37,850 bases of DNA, taken from NCBI GenBank assembly GCA_964420065.1, contig CAYQQK010000020.1:1-37850 (forward strand), given 5' to 3'. Within the stretch, counting starts at the first letter, position 1, and every line of letters begins with the position of its first letter. The position numbers were made by a program, and so were the translations under genes. The notes under the pieces are model-generated. The model did no database searches. It worked only from the letters and a program-made list of their open reading frames with translations, and was not told the origin of the DNA. Source of the DNA: CAYQQK01 sp964420065 (GTDB lineage Bacteria; Bacillota; Dethiobacteria; DTU022). Shown here piece after piece: positions 17,101 to 24,632 of this stretch.

Positions 17101-17848
17101 CCCGCTCAACCTCCTTTTCTTCCTGCATGGAATTTAATTCTGCGATCGCTTCCGGCAGGGTGAGCCGGTTCTGATAAAAAGCCTGGCCGATGATCACGCC
17201 CTTGACCCGCCCCCGGTACTCTTTCAACCGGCGCAAGTCCTCCCGGGAGGAAACACCTCCGGAAAGGATCACCGGCAAGGAACAACGTTTCAACAGTTCT
17301 TCAAGACCGTTCCAGTTTGGCCCGCGCAAGGTGCCATCCTGATCAATATCCGTATAGACAATCTCCTCCATACCCCATTCCGCCGCCCGGCAGGCCAGGT
17401 CCACCGCCTCTACCGCCGCCGATTCGGTCCACCCTTTTACCGCCACTTTCCCCCCCCGGGCATCGATCCCGGCGATAAGCCGCCCCGCGAATTCATGCGC
17501 CAGGGTTCGGATCAGTTCCGGTTGCTCGATCATGATCGTCCCCAAAATTACCCGCCAGGCGCCGAGAGAAAAAGCCTCTTCGACAGACTTGCGGTTGCGC
17601 ATCCCGCCGCCCAATTGGAAGGGGATATTGACGGCGCCGCTGATCGCGGCTATCGCCCGGAGATTGCCGGAACGACCGCTAAAGGCACCGTCCAGATCCA
17701 CCACGTGCAGCAGCCGCGCCCCCAGTTGTTCCCATTGCCGGGCCACCTCTTCCGGGTAGTCGCTGTAGGCCGTCTCCCGATCGGCGCGTCCTTGAAAAAG
17801 GCGCACACAGCGCCCGCGTCTTAAATCGATCGCCGGTATAACCAGCAC
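17093..17848 (-). CDS. hisA: ProFAR isomerase HisA
   Basis: A 251-residue (beta/alpha)8 isomerase converting 5'-ProFAR to PRFAR. It has VIPAIDLRRGRCVRLFQG at the start with catalytic Asp8, LLHVVDLDGAFSG, PFQLGGGMRN, GWRVILGT-type phosphate loop (ACRVILGT-like, here GAWRVILGT), IYTDIDQDGTLRG-like VYTDIDQDGTLRGPN with the second catalytic Asp, and the VILSGGVSSREDL phosphate loop. GTG at 17846-17848 is preceded by GAGGTGATC about 5 bases upstream. It follows hisB by 12 bases. In most clusters hisH precedes it and hisF follows it; neither is here, and hisIE overlaps its end. Confidence 0.96.
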   Translation of the reverse strand: MLVIPAIDLRRGRCVRLFQGRADRETAYSDYPEEVARQWEQLGARLLHVVDLDGAFSGRSGNLRAIAAISGAVNIPFQLGGGMRNRKSVEEAFSLGAWRVILGTIMIEQPELIRTLAHEFAGRLIAGIDARGGKVAVKGWTESAAVEAVDLACRAAEWGMEEIVYTDIDQDGTLRGPNWNGLEELLKRCSLPVILSGGVSSREDLRRLKEYRGRVKGVIIGQAFYQNRLTLPEAIAELNSMQEEKEVERGD

Positions 17849-17860
17849 GGTTTGATCACC

Positions 17861-18460
17861 TCATTCCAGAATACCCTTGGAAGAAAGAGTCCCGTTCAAG
17901 CCCACGCGGTATGCGGCAGCCTCATTCATGGCCCGCCCCGCCGCTTTGAACAAAGCCTCCACGATATGGTGCCGGTTGATCCCGTGCAGCAGCTTGAGAT
18001 GGAGATTGAATCGGCCCTCATTCACCAGGGCCTGCCAGAATTCACGGATATGCTGCGGGTCCAGGGCGCCCACCATGCCGGGGCTCATCTCCAGTTCATA
18101 GTGCAGGTACGGCCGCCCGGAAAAATCGACCGCCGCCATCACCAGGGCGTCGTCCATGGGCACGGTGCTGAACCCGTAACGCCGGATCCTTTCCTTGCTT
18201 CCGAGGGCTTCCTTCAAGGCTTTGCCCAGGCAGAGGCCAAGATCCTCGACCAGGTGATGCGCATCCACCTCCAGATCCCCCCCGGCCCGCACGGCAAGAT
18301 TGAAAAAACCGTGGCGACACCACAACGTCAGCATATGTTCAAGAAAGGGCACCCCGGTTTCCAGGGCGGCCGTGCCGTCTCCATCCAGATTCAGGTCCAG
18401 GACAACGGATGTTTCGGTGGTAACCCGTTCAATCCGGGATTTTCGCTGCAGCATTGCCAT
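17861..18460 (-). CDS. hisB: Imidazoleglycerol-phosphate dehydratase HisB
   Basis: A 199-residue monofunctional dehydratase of the sixth histidine step, manganese-dependent. It shows ERVTTETSVVLDLNLDGDG, VPFLEHMLTLWCRHGFFNL (first His cluster), DLEVDAHHLVEDLGLCLG (second), SGRPYLHYELEM and ends NEAAAYRVGLNGTLSSKGIL, near the usual length. There is no phosphatase domain, which fits with the separate PHP phosphatase. Starts at 18463 (GTG), 18460 (ATG) and 18454 (ATG) all lie within reach of AAGGAAAGG; the middle one is used. It overlaps the end of hisD by about 30 bases. Confidence 0.96.
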   Translation of the reverse strand: MAMLQRKSRIERVTTETSVVLDLNLDGDGTAALETGVPFLEHMLTLWCRHGFFNLAVRAGGDLEVDAHHLVEDLGLCLGKALKEALGSKERIRRYGFSTVPMDDALVMAAVDFSGRPYLHYELEMSPGMVGALDPQHIREFWQALVNEGRFNLHLKLLHGINRHHIVEALFKAAGRAMNEAAAYRVGLNGTLSSKGILE

Positions 18461-19730
18461 CACCTTTCCTTATTGCAACCGCCCGGGCGTGCGCCTCCAG
18501 CCCCTCGGCCCGGGCCAGCCGTTCAATATCCGGGGCGGCATGACACAACGCCTCCGGGCTGTAATAGACCAGGCTGGTCCACTTTGTAAAATCGTGCACC
18601 CCGAGGGGTGAGGCAAAACGAGCCCCCCCGCCGGTCGGTAAAATATGGTTTGAGCCAGCCCAGTAATCTCCCACCGCTTCCGGAGCATGGGCGCCGACAA
18701 AAATTGCCCCGGCGTTTTCAAAGTCATCCAGGTGTGACCAGGGATCGGACAGGTGCAGCTCCAGGTGTTCCGGAGCGATCGCGTTCGCCAGGTCTGCCGC
18801 CTCCGCCAGGGAATGCACCAGGACGACGGCTCCCTGTTCGCACAATGATCGGGCGGCAATACTGCGCCGGGGCAGGGAAGCGAGCTGACCGTTCAGTTCC
18901 TCCCGCACCCGCTCCGCCAGGGCGGAACAGAAAGTGATCAAGATCGGACGGGCCAGCAGATCATGCTCGGCCTGTGAAAGGAGGTCGGCGGCAATCCAGG
19001 CCGGCCTGGCAGTCCCGTCGGCGACAATGACAAGCTCGCTCGGACCGGCCAGAAGGTCGATCCCGACCTGGCCAAAAACTTCCTTTTTGGCCAGGGTGAC
19101 ATAGAGGTTGCCCGGCCCGACAATTTTCTGCACCGCCGGGATTGTTTCCGTCCCGTAAGCCATGGCGGCAACGGCTTGCGCTCCGCCGGCCTTGAACACG
19201 GCTGAAACGCCGGCCTCGACGGCGGCGGCCAGGATCAGCGGCGGCACTTTCCCGTTCCGATCGGGAGGGGTGCAAAGATAGATACCGGGCACGCCCGCCA
19301 GGCGGGCCGGGATCACCGCCATCAAAACGGTTGAGGGGTAAGCCGCCGTGCCACCCGGTATATATACGCCCACCTTTTTCAGGGGACGCCGCATTTGCCC
19401 GAGAATTGTGCCCGGACCCTCTTTCCACCAGGACGATTCGAGCCGGCAGCGATGGAAAGCCTCGATATTGCGAGCCGCACCACGGAGTGATTCCCGCATC
19501 GCCCCACCCACCGCCTGCTGCGCCCCGTCCATTTCCGCGGCATCAACCCGGAAGTCCTCGATCTCCACTCCGTCAAAACGCCGCGTGTATTCCCGTATTG
19601 CCGCATCACCCTGCCGGCGGACTGTGCCGATGATCCGACGTACCTCATTTTGTTCCCCGGCATAGATCTCCCAGTCAAAAACCGATCTGCATTCAAGAAA
19701 CTGTTTCCGTGTCAAAACGGGCAGGGGCAT
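18429..19730 (-). CDS. hisD: Histidinol dehydrogenase HisD
   Basis: A 433-residue zinc enzyme that oxidises histidinol to histidine in two NAD-dependent steps. It contains KKVGVYIPGGTAAYPSTVLM, VFKAGGAQAVAAMAYGTETI, KIVGPGNLYVTLAKKEVFG, DLLAGPSELVIVADG, the zinc-ligand region LLSQAEHDLLARP, and NHILPTGGGARFASPLGVHDF. The start is the ATG at 19728-19730, giving the usual family length, with AAAGGAG about 13 bases upstream; a longer frame would run into the upstream lipoprotein gene. It is the first his gene of the cluster, with a 94-base leader that carries two small dyads. Confidence 0.96.
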   Translation of the reverse strand: MPLPVLTRKQFLECRSVFDWEIYAGEQNEVRRIIGTVRRQGDAAIREYTRRFDGVEIEDFRVDAAEMDGAQQAVGGAMRESLRGAARNIEAFHRCRLESSWWKEGPGTILGQMRRPLKKVGVYIPGGTAAYPSTVLMAVIPARLAGVPGIYLCTPPDRNGKVPPLILAAAVEAGVSAVFKAGGAQAVAAMAYGTETIPAVQKIVGPGNLYVTLAKKEVFGQVGIDLLAGPSELVIVADGTARPAWIAADLLSQAEHDLLARPILITFCSALAERVREELNGQLASLPRRSIAARSLCEQGAVVLVHSLAEAADLANAIAPEHLELHLSDPWSHLDDFENAGAIFVGAHAPEAVGDYWAGSNHILPTGGGARFASPLGVHDFTKWTSLVYYSPEALCHAAPDIERLARAEGLEAHARAVAIRKGDGNAAAKIPD

Positions 19731-19755
19731 GGTTTTACAGTGGCTCCTTTGCAAT

Positions 19756-19786
19756 GTTTCACTTATGAAACTGGTTTCTCTAAACC
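19756..19786 (-). promoter_or_regulatory. Two adjacent dyads in the hisD leader (candidate operator)
   Basis: GTTTCA-CTTA-TGAAAC (19756-19771) and GGTTT-CTCT-AAACC (19773-19786) lie one base apart, 26 to 56 bases ahead of hisD. A weak TTGCAC/TAGAGA promoter-like pair with an 18-base spacer overlaps the second dyad on the minus strand. Two perfect small palindromes side by side suggest a protein-binding site or leader structure. No T-box motif is present. Confidence 0.35.
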
Positions 19787-19824
19787 CGGCCCGGAATCCT
19801 GTGCAAATGAATAGCAACCCTTTT

Positions 19825-20424
19825 TTAAAACAAGGGTAGAAACCGTCGCAACAAGGAAACCTGCCTTGCCCCGGACATGGAAACCCAGTAAACCCGGTTG
19901 CCTTTACGATAAAAGTAGTGGTGCACGAAAATGGTGCCGTCGCCGTTGTAACGGCCGTAGTGCAGTTCATCAACGGTGCTGTCGGCAAAATGTTGGTAGC
20001 CCTCGAAGTCAAGGCTGCACTGCACATGCTTCTCCATCTGAATCAGCATTGTCTCGGCTTCCCCGATACTTTCAAGTTCAACGATCCAGAAAATGATTTC
20101 GCCGGATACACCTTTGTAGCAAGGGATATAGACCTCCTGAATGGTAAAATCCGAGCCAAGACATTTGTTCATCTGGGACAGGGCTTCCTCCCCGGTGGTA
20201 AAACTGGTCAGGCGCATCCCCGCCACCTCCAGGGGAACCTGCAAGGACCGACAGACAAGACAATTATCGTTTCGCGCTGCATCTTCGGTGCTCCGGGGTG
20301 AACACTTCAGGGCTTGATCGGGATCGGGCACGGTTTTGGCGGTGGGATTACCGCATCCGGCGACGGTAACAAATAATAGCAGCGCCGTCCAGATCGGAAC
20401 CAGATCCCGCAAGCGGGAAAACAT
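19825..20424 (-). CDS. Lipoprotein of unknown function, Cys-rich
   Basis: Unrecognised 199-residue protein. The ATG at 20422-20424 has GGAGGTG about 7 bases upstream and produces a lipoprotein signal, FSRLRDLVPIWTALLLFV followed by lipobox VAGC at Cys24. The mature part is soluble, about 175 residues, with several cysteines: one near 43 (LKCSP), a CxxC pair (NCLVC), and single cysteines in NKCLGS, IPCYKG and VQCSLD. The C-terminal half is rich in beta-forming and aromatic residues (GTIFVHHYFYRKGNRVYWVSM). It sits between aroA and hisD in the same direction with 92- and 94-base gaps. Its position does not suggest a role in amino-acid synthesis. Extracellular face location is expected; function is unknown. 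Confidence 0.8.
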   Translation of the reverse strand: MFSRLRDLVPIWTALLLFVTVAGCGNPTAKTVPDPDQALKCSPRSTEDAARNDNCLVCRSLQVPLEVAGMRLTSFTTGEEALSQMNKCLGSDFTIQEVYIPCYKGVSGEIIFWIVELESIGEAETMLIQMEKHVQCSLDFEGYQHFADSTVDELHYGRYNGDGTIFVHHYFYRKGNRVYWVSMSGARQVSLLRRFLPLF

Positions 20425-20516
20425 GATGCAACACCTCCCGGCCCACTTATTATCAAAAATGTTTGTTTTCATTTTTCTACTTTTCCCTCTCAAATCCTCT
20501 TCCACCCGTCACGGGA

Positions 20517-21830
20517 TCATTTTGAAACGGCCGAAAACAGATTTTCAAGATCGGCCGCAAATAGCGGGTAAGAAATACGGGCTGCTTCCGCCCCTTGCAC
20601 CACGGTGCGCCCCCGGGCGACAAGACCGGCCACCGCCAGGGCCATCGCCAGACGGTGATCGCCGTGGCTTTGTACCACCGTCCCCCGCAGGACTTGCCCG
20701 CCGTTGATGGTAAGCCCGTCCGGGTGTTCCTCCAGCACGGCCCCCAGCCGTCTCAGTTCGCTGGACAGGGCGGCAATACGGTCGGTTTCTTTCACCCGCA
20801 GCTCGGCTGCATCCCGGAACACGGTCACCCCTGCGGCACAGGTCGCAACCACCGCCAGCACCGGCAGCTCGTCGATCAAACGCGGGATCATGGCCCCGCT
20901 GACAGTCGCCCCCTGAAGAGGCCGCCCGCCGCGTACACACAGGTCGGCGATCACCTCGCCGCCGGATTCGCGCCGGTTGAATTCTTCTATGGATGCCCCC
21001 ATCTCGCGCAGCACCTCGAGCAGACCGGCCCGGGTCGGGTTGAGCCCGACCCCTTCCAGCCATATTTCCGACCCCGGAACGATAGCACCGGCAACCAGGA
21101 AAAAAGCGGCTGCGGAAATATCTCCCGGAATGGTCACGGCGGAAGCCCGGAGAGGGCCTCCTCCCCCCTCCAGGACAACCGCCCCCCCGGTTTGCCGCGA
21201 CAACGCCGCCCCGAAATGGCGTAACATCAGCTCGGTATGATCGCGGCTGGGAACAGGTTCCCGGACGATGGTGGTGCCGCGGGCAAAAAGACCGGCCAGG
21301 AGCAGGGCCGACTTGACCTGGGCACTGGCCACGGGGAGGGTGTATGCGATCCCGTGCAGTTTGCCGCCACGGACAGTGAGGGGCAGGTGATCGTCCACTC
21401 CCCCCTCCACGGTTGCGCCCATGCGGCGCAGAGGGGCGGCCACGCGCGCCATCGGGCGGCGGCACAAGGATGCGTCACCGGTAATGGTTGTAGAAAAGGA
21501 CTGCCCGGCACAAACCCCGAGCAGCAGGCGGGCGGTGGTCCCGGAATTGCCGGCGTCAAGCGCCACCGGCGGGGGTTGCAGCCGCCCCCCCGTACCCCGA
21601 ATATGCAGGGTGCCGTCGCCCAAAAATTCCGTTTGCGCCCCGAGAGTGTGCAAACAGGACAGTGTGGAAAGGCAGTCGTCGGCTTCAAGAAAGCCGTGCA
21701 CGACGGTAACGCCGTGAGCCAGAGCGCCACAGATCGCGGCACGGTGCGAAATGGACTTGTCCCCCGGAACCTTCACCCGTCCGCAAAGCCTTGCCGGGGG
21801 GTTGATCACCAGATCCATGCCTTGCTTCAT
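20517..21830 (-). CDS. aroA: 3-phosphoshikimate 1-carboxyvinyltransferase (EPSP synthase) AroA
   Basis: A 437-residue EPSP synthase joining shikimate-3-phosphate and PEP. It has VKVPGDKSISHRAAICGALA, DAGNSGTTARLLLG, TGDASLCRRPMARVAAPLRRMGA, VKSALLLAGLFA, TIPGDISAAAFFLVAGA, RVKETDRIAAL and VQSHGDHRLAMALAVAG. All these are standard motifs and the length is normal. ATG at 21828-21830 is only 1-2 bases from GGGAG; the ATG at codon 5 (21816-21818) is an alternative with a more usual distance. It appears to be transcribed from a promoter 18-30 bases upstream and opens the aro/his run. Confidence 0.96.
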   Translation of the reverse strand: MKQGMDLVINPPARLCGRVKVPGDKSISHRAAICGALAHGVTVVHGFLEADDCLSTLSCLHTLGAQTEFLGDGTLHIRGTGGRLQPPPVALDAGNSGTTARLLLGVCAGQSFSTTITGDASLCRRPMARVAAPLRRMGATVEGGVDDHLPLTVRGGKLHGIAYTLPVASAQVKSALLLAGLFARGTTIVREPVPSRDHTELMLRHFGAALSRQTGGAVVLEGGGGPLRASAVTIPGDISAAAFFLVAGAIVPGSEIWLEGVGLNPTRAGLLEVLREMGASIEEFNRRESGGEVIADLCVRGGRPLQGATVSGAMIPRLIDELPVLAVVATCAAGVTVFRDAAELRVKETDRIAALSSELRRLGAVLEEHPDGLTINGGQVLRGTVVQSHGDHRLAMALAVAGLVARGRTVVQGAEAARISYPLFAADLENLFSAVSK

Positions 21831-21851
21831 TCTCCCTTGGCAAGCATTACC

Positions 21852-21863
21852 GCCATTATAACA
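21852..21863 (-). promoter_or_regulatory. Extended -10 promoter for aroA
   Basis: On the minus strand TGTTATAAT (21855-21863) is a perfect TATAAT with the TG extension one base upstream. No good -35 is seen at 17 bases, which is common for extended -10 promoters. The predicted start near 21848 leaves a leader of under 20-30 bases before aroA, too short for a T-box or riboswitch. Confidence 0.6.
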
Positions 21864-21989
21864 CCATCCCGACTCCGGAGGGGAAACGGTTCTCGCGGTT
21901 CAGATCCGGGAAGGCTCTTTCAACGATCAGGGTTCAAGATTCCGATCAACCGTGGGAACCGTCCCCGGAACAACGATGGCCCCACTTCA

Positions 21990-21998
21990 TGTTATAAT
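21990..21998 (+). promoter_or_regulatory. Extended -10 promoter for the P-loop/Asp23 gene
   Basis: TGTTATAAT at 21990-21998 has a perfect TATAAT (21993-21998) with the extended TG. It is the same 9-base sequence as the divergent aroA promoter. The expected start near 22005 leaves about 50 bases before the coding region. Confidence 0.6.
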
Positions 21999-22056
21999 GA
22001 AGGCAAATTTATTTTTGGATTTTTGGATAAGTTACCGGCAAAGGGAGATGGATTGA

Positions 22057-22914
22057 CTGGAAGTTTATGCCTTGATCGGAGCGAGCGGAACCGGAAAAAG
22101 CCATCGCGCACCCCTTCTGGCTTACCGGCACGGGATCAACTTTATTTTGGACGACGGGCTTCTGATCCGGGGCAACCGGGTTCTGGCGGGTCGATCGGCC
22201 AAACGTGAACGGACCCGCTTTGGAGCGGCCAAACGGGCCCTGCTGCAGGATCCGGATCATGCCCGGCAGATCCGGGGAAAATTGGCCGAGCTCAAACCGG
22301 AACGCCTGCTGATCCTGGCCACATCAAAGCGCATGGCCGGGATTGTCGCCGGCCGGCTCGAATTGCCCCAGCCGCACCACTACTTGACGATCGAAGCGAT
22401 CGCAACCCCGGAGGCGATTCGAACCGCACTGCAGGTCCGGGAACAAGAGAACCGCCACGTCGTCCCTTTGCCGACCTTTGCCATCAAAAAGGAATTTCCC
22501 GGCTACCTGATCAACCCGCTCCGTTCTTTTTTCATCCGATCCGCCCGCCGCGAACGCAGCCTGATCGTGGAACGATCCATTTTGCGCCCGGCTTACAGCA
22601 TGCTCGGCGGCTACTATATCAACGAAGGAGTGGTAGCCGACCTGGTCAACCATATCGCCTGCAGCCTGGCAGGGGTTCATCGACCCTTGAAAGTTGATAT
22701 CAATTCCACCTCGAACAAGGTCACTTTAAACGTCGACCTGTCCCTGCAGCCCGGGCCGAACCTGCTCGAAGTGCTGCTGCAGGCCCAGCGGACGATCAAG
22801 GACGAGATCGAATACCTGACCGGATTTTACCTTGAAGAGGTCAATTTAAACGCCCGGCGGCTGCACTGCAGCCCGGAGCCGGAGCCGCCGGTCCGCGACA
22901 GCCTCAAAAAATAA
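22057..22914 (+). CDS. P-loop ATP/GTP-binding protein with Asp23/Gls24-like C-terminus
   Basis: Encodes about 285 residues with two parts. The N-terminal part opens EVYALIGASGTGKSHRA, a Walker A motif at residues 8-15 placed as in HPr-kinase-like and kinase P-loops. FILDDGLLI follows near 29-37, then a conserved-looking basic stretch (SAKRERTRFGAAKRALL). The C-terminal part (about 177-270, GYYINEGVVADLVNHIACSL to YLEEVNLNARR) resembles the Asp23/Gls24 alkaline-shock fold. In this frame an ATG GAT is followed at once by TGA at 22054-22056, so translation most likely begins at CTG 22057, 9 bases after AAAGGGAG; TTG at 22072 would be 24 bases away. Monocistronic on the plus strand. Such P-loop proteins are, to my memory, seen in Clostridia but lack a known function; nucleotide binding linked to envelope or stress functions is inference. 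Confidence 0.8.
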   Translation: MEVYALIGASGTGKSHRAPLLAYRHGINFILDDGLLIRGNRVLAGRSAKRERTRFGAAKRALLQDPDHARQIRGKLAELKPERLLILATSKRMAGIVAGRLELPQPHHYLTIEAIATPEAIRTALQVREQENRHVVPLPTFAIKKEFPGYLINPLRSFFIRSARRERSLIVERSILRPAYSMLGGYYINEGVVADLVNHIACSLAGVHRPLKVDINSTSNKVTLNVDLSLQPGPNLLEVLLQAQRTIKDEIEYLTGFYLEEVNLNARRLHCSPEPEPPVRDSLKK

Positions 22915-22943
22915 TCGAAACCGGGGCCGTTTACAGCCCCGGT
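22905..22943 (-). terminator. Terminator of the opu operon (possibly bidirectional)
   Basis: Arms ACCGGGGC (22920-22927) and GCCCCGGT (22936-22943) form an 8-bp GC-rich hairpin with an 8-base loop. On the minus strand it is followed by a U-rich tract (TTTCGATTATTTTTT), which suits termination of the opu operon. On the plus strand no U-run follows, so it is weaker for the P-loop gene. Confidence 0.7.
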
Positions 22944-22986
22944 CCCGCTCCGTTCAGAACACACTCAAACGCCGCCCGGATCCGGT

Positions 22987-23916
22987 TTAATCGGTAATAA
23001 GGTCGATTTTTTTCAAGAAATCCCGGGCCACCACTTCCGGTTCCTTTTCATCCACCGCGACCGCCTTGTTCAACGCTTGCATCTGTTCGGTATCGATCCT
23101 GCCCTCGAGCCGGGCCAGCGCCTCCTTCACCTCGGGGTATTGTTCAAGCATATCCATCCGGGCCACATACATGCCGTTGTAGGGCGGATTGAAACCAAGA
23201 TCGTCCTCGAGCACGAGCAGGTCGTAAACCATCAGTTCCCCGTCGGTAGTGTAGCAACATACCGCATCGACATCCCCGACGCCGACGGAACGGTACATCA
23301 GGGCAAAGTCCATCTCGGGCAGAGTTTTGAATTCGAACCCGTAAAGCGCGGTAAACTCGGGGTAACCCTGACCGGGCGCCGACTTCCAGTAGTTGTCGAC
23401 GGCGAGGATCATTTCCGCAGCATAAGGTTCGAGATCACTGATTTTGCTCACATTATGTGCGGCGGCCCACTGGCGGGGTACGGCGATGCCATAGGTATTG
23501 TTGTAGCCAAAAGGTTTGAAGGCGTAGAGGTTATCCCTTTTCAGGATCTCCTCCTTGACATAGTGGTAAACCTTCTCCGGATCACGCCATTCGTCGGTTA
23601 GCGTCATCTCAAGGTTGCCCAGGAAGATGGTCCCGGTAAAATTGGTCTGCACCTGAAGGTCGTTCTGGCACATCCCCGTGTAGCCGGCAAAGGCGGAGCC
23701 GAGACCGGTGATATGTTTGGCCGTGTAGGGCGTGTGGGCCTCGATCAACGCTTTGGCCATCTCCCCCAGGATTTCAACCTCGACATAACCCTGGGTGCCG
23801 ATATGGATCGTCACTGTCTCTTTGTCGCCGCAGCCGGCAGCACCGACAAGCAGCACCAGCGCAAGCAATACCACCAGGGCGGTGGTCTTGAAACACGTGT
23901 TCTTAAGGTGGAGCAT
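22987..23916 (-). CDS. Glycine betaine/osmoprotectant ABC transporter, substrate-binding lipoprotein (OpuBC/OpuCC-like)
   Basis: A 309-residue OpuAC/ProX-family binding protein. A lipoprotein signal is followed by VGAAGC with the lipid Cys near residue 29. The mature part begins VTIHIGTQGYVEVEILGEMAKALIE, typical of OpuBC/OpuCC/OsmX proteins, and contains ITGLGSAFAGYTGMCQNDLQ, FGYNNTYGIAVPRQWA and VGVGDVDAVCCYTTDGEL. It binds quaternary-amine solutes outside the membrane. ATG at 23914-23916 has AAGGGGG about 11 bases upstream; the gene is 49 bases after the permease. It is the last gene of the operon, and a U-rich hairpin follows its end. Confidence 0.92.
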   Translation of the reverse strand: MLHLKNTCFKTTALVVLLALVLLVGAAGCGDKETVTIHIGTQGYVEVEILGEMAKALIEAHTPYTAKHITGLGSAFAGYTGMCQNDLQVQTNFTGTIFLGNLEMTLTDEWRDPEKVYHYVKEEILKRDNLYAFKPFGYNNTYGIAVPRQWAAAHNVSKISDLEPYAAEMILAVDNYWKSAPGQGYPEFTALYGFEFKTLPEMDFALMYRSVGVGDVDAVCCYTTDGELMVYDLLVLEDDLGFNPPYNGMYVARMDMLEQYPEVKEALARLEGRIDTEQMQALNKAVAVDEKEPEVVARDFLKKIDLITD

Positions 23917-23965
23917 AGTTGATGTAACCCCCTTTATTTGGTTCGCCGGGTCCGCCGCTTGCCGT

Positions 23966-24619
23966 TTACAGCCGCAACCCCCGGGGCGTGATCAGGTACT
24001 CGATCTTGCCTAGCAGGTAATCAACCAACAGGGCCATGATCGCCGCCGGGATCGCCCCAAGGATGATCATGTAATCCCAGAGCAGTTGCAGGCCGCGTAC
24101 GATAAAGGAACCGAGACCGCCCGCTCCGATAAATGCCGCCAGCGTTCCGGTACCGATGCAGATTACCGCCGCCGTGCGCACCCCGGCCATGATCACATGC
24201 ATGGATAGCGGCAGCTCGATCATGAACAAGCGTTGCAAGTTGGTCATGCCCATACCGGCGGCCGCCTCTTTGACAAAGGGGTCGACCCCCTTGATCCCGG
24301 TATAGGTATTGCGATAGATCGGCAGAAGCGAATAGAGGAAAAGCGCGGTGATGGACGGCTTGTAGCCGAGGCCAAAACCGATCACGATCAGGAAAGCGAG
24401 CATGGCCAGGCTGGGAATGGTTTGCAAGACGCTCACTACCGAGGAGACAATGCGATCGAGCCAGGCATAGCGCGTCGCCAGGATCCCCAGCGGGACCGCA
24501 ATCAGGATGGCCAGGCCCACCGGCGCTGCGACCAGGTAAAGCATGTGATCGCGGATCGCCCCCAGGAATTCACCCGGGTTCTGGGCAACAAAGGTAATTA
24601 TTTTCGTTAATACAACCAT
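23966..24619 (-). CDS. Osmoprotectant ABC transporter permease (OpuBB/OpuCB-like)
   Basis: A 217-residue inner-membrane permease with about five helices and the family coupling loop EAAAGMGMTNLQRLFMIELPLSM near residues 118-140. SVLQTIPSLAMLAFLIVIGFGLG and GTGTLAAFIGAGGLGSFIVRGL are typical of OpuBB/OpuCB/YehW proteins. The start at 24617-24619 has AAGGGAG about 7 bases upstream. It follows the ATPase gene by 13 bases. Opu-B/C systems usually have two permease genes around the binding protein; only one is present here, so it may form a homodimer. Confidence 0.92.
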   Translation of the reverse strand: MVVLTKIITFVAQNPGEFLGAIRDHMLYLVAAPVGLAILIAVPLGILATRYAWLDRIVSSVVSVLQTIPSLAMLAFLIVIGFGLGYKPSITALFLYSLLPIYRNTYTGIKGVDPFVKEAAAGMGMTNLQRLFMIELPLSMHVIMAGVRTAAVICIGTGTLAAFIGAGGLGSFIVRGLQLLWDYMIILGAIPAAIMALLVDYLLGKIEYLITPRGLRL

Positions 24620-24632
24620 GGCGCAGCTCCCT

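Noticed and set aside
21840..21860. T-box or riboswitch leader for aroA
   Set aside because: The promoter leaves a leader of under 30 bases, and no T-box AGGGTGG-type motif is present near the aro/his genes.
22048..22056. Selenocysteine at the TGA of codon 3 in the P-loop gene
   Set aside because: ATG 22048 has no spacing from its ribosome site and no SECIS-like hairpin is evident right after the TGA; a CTG start explains the frame better.
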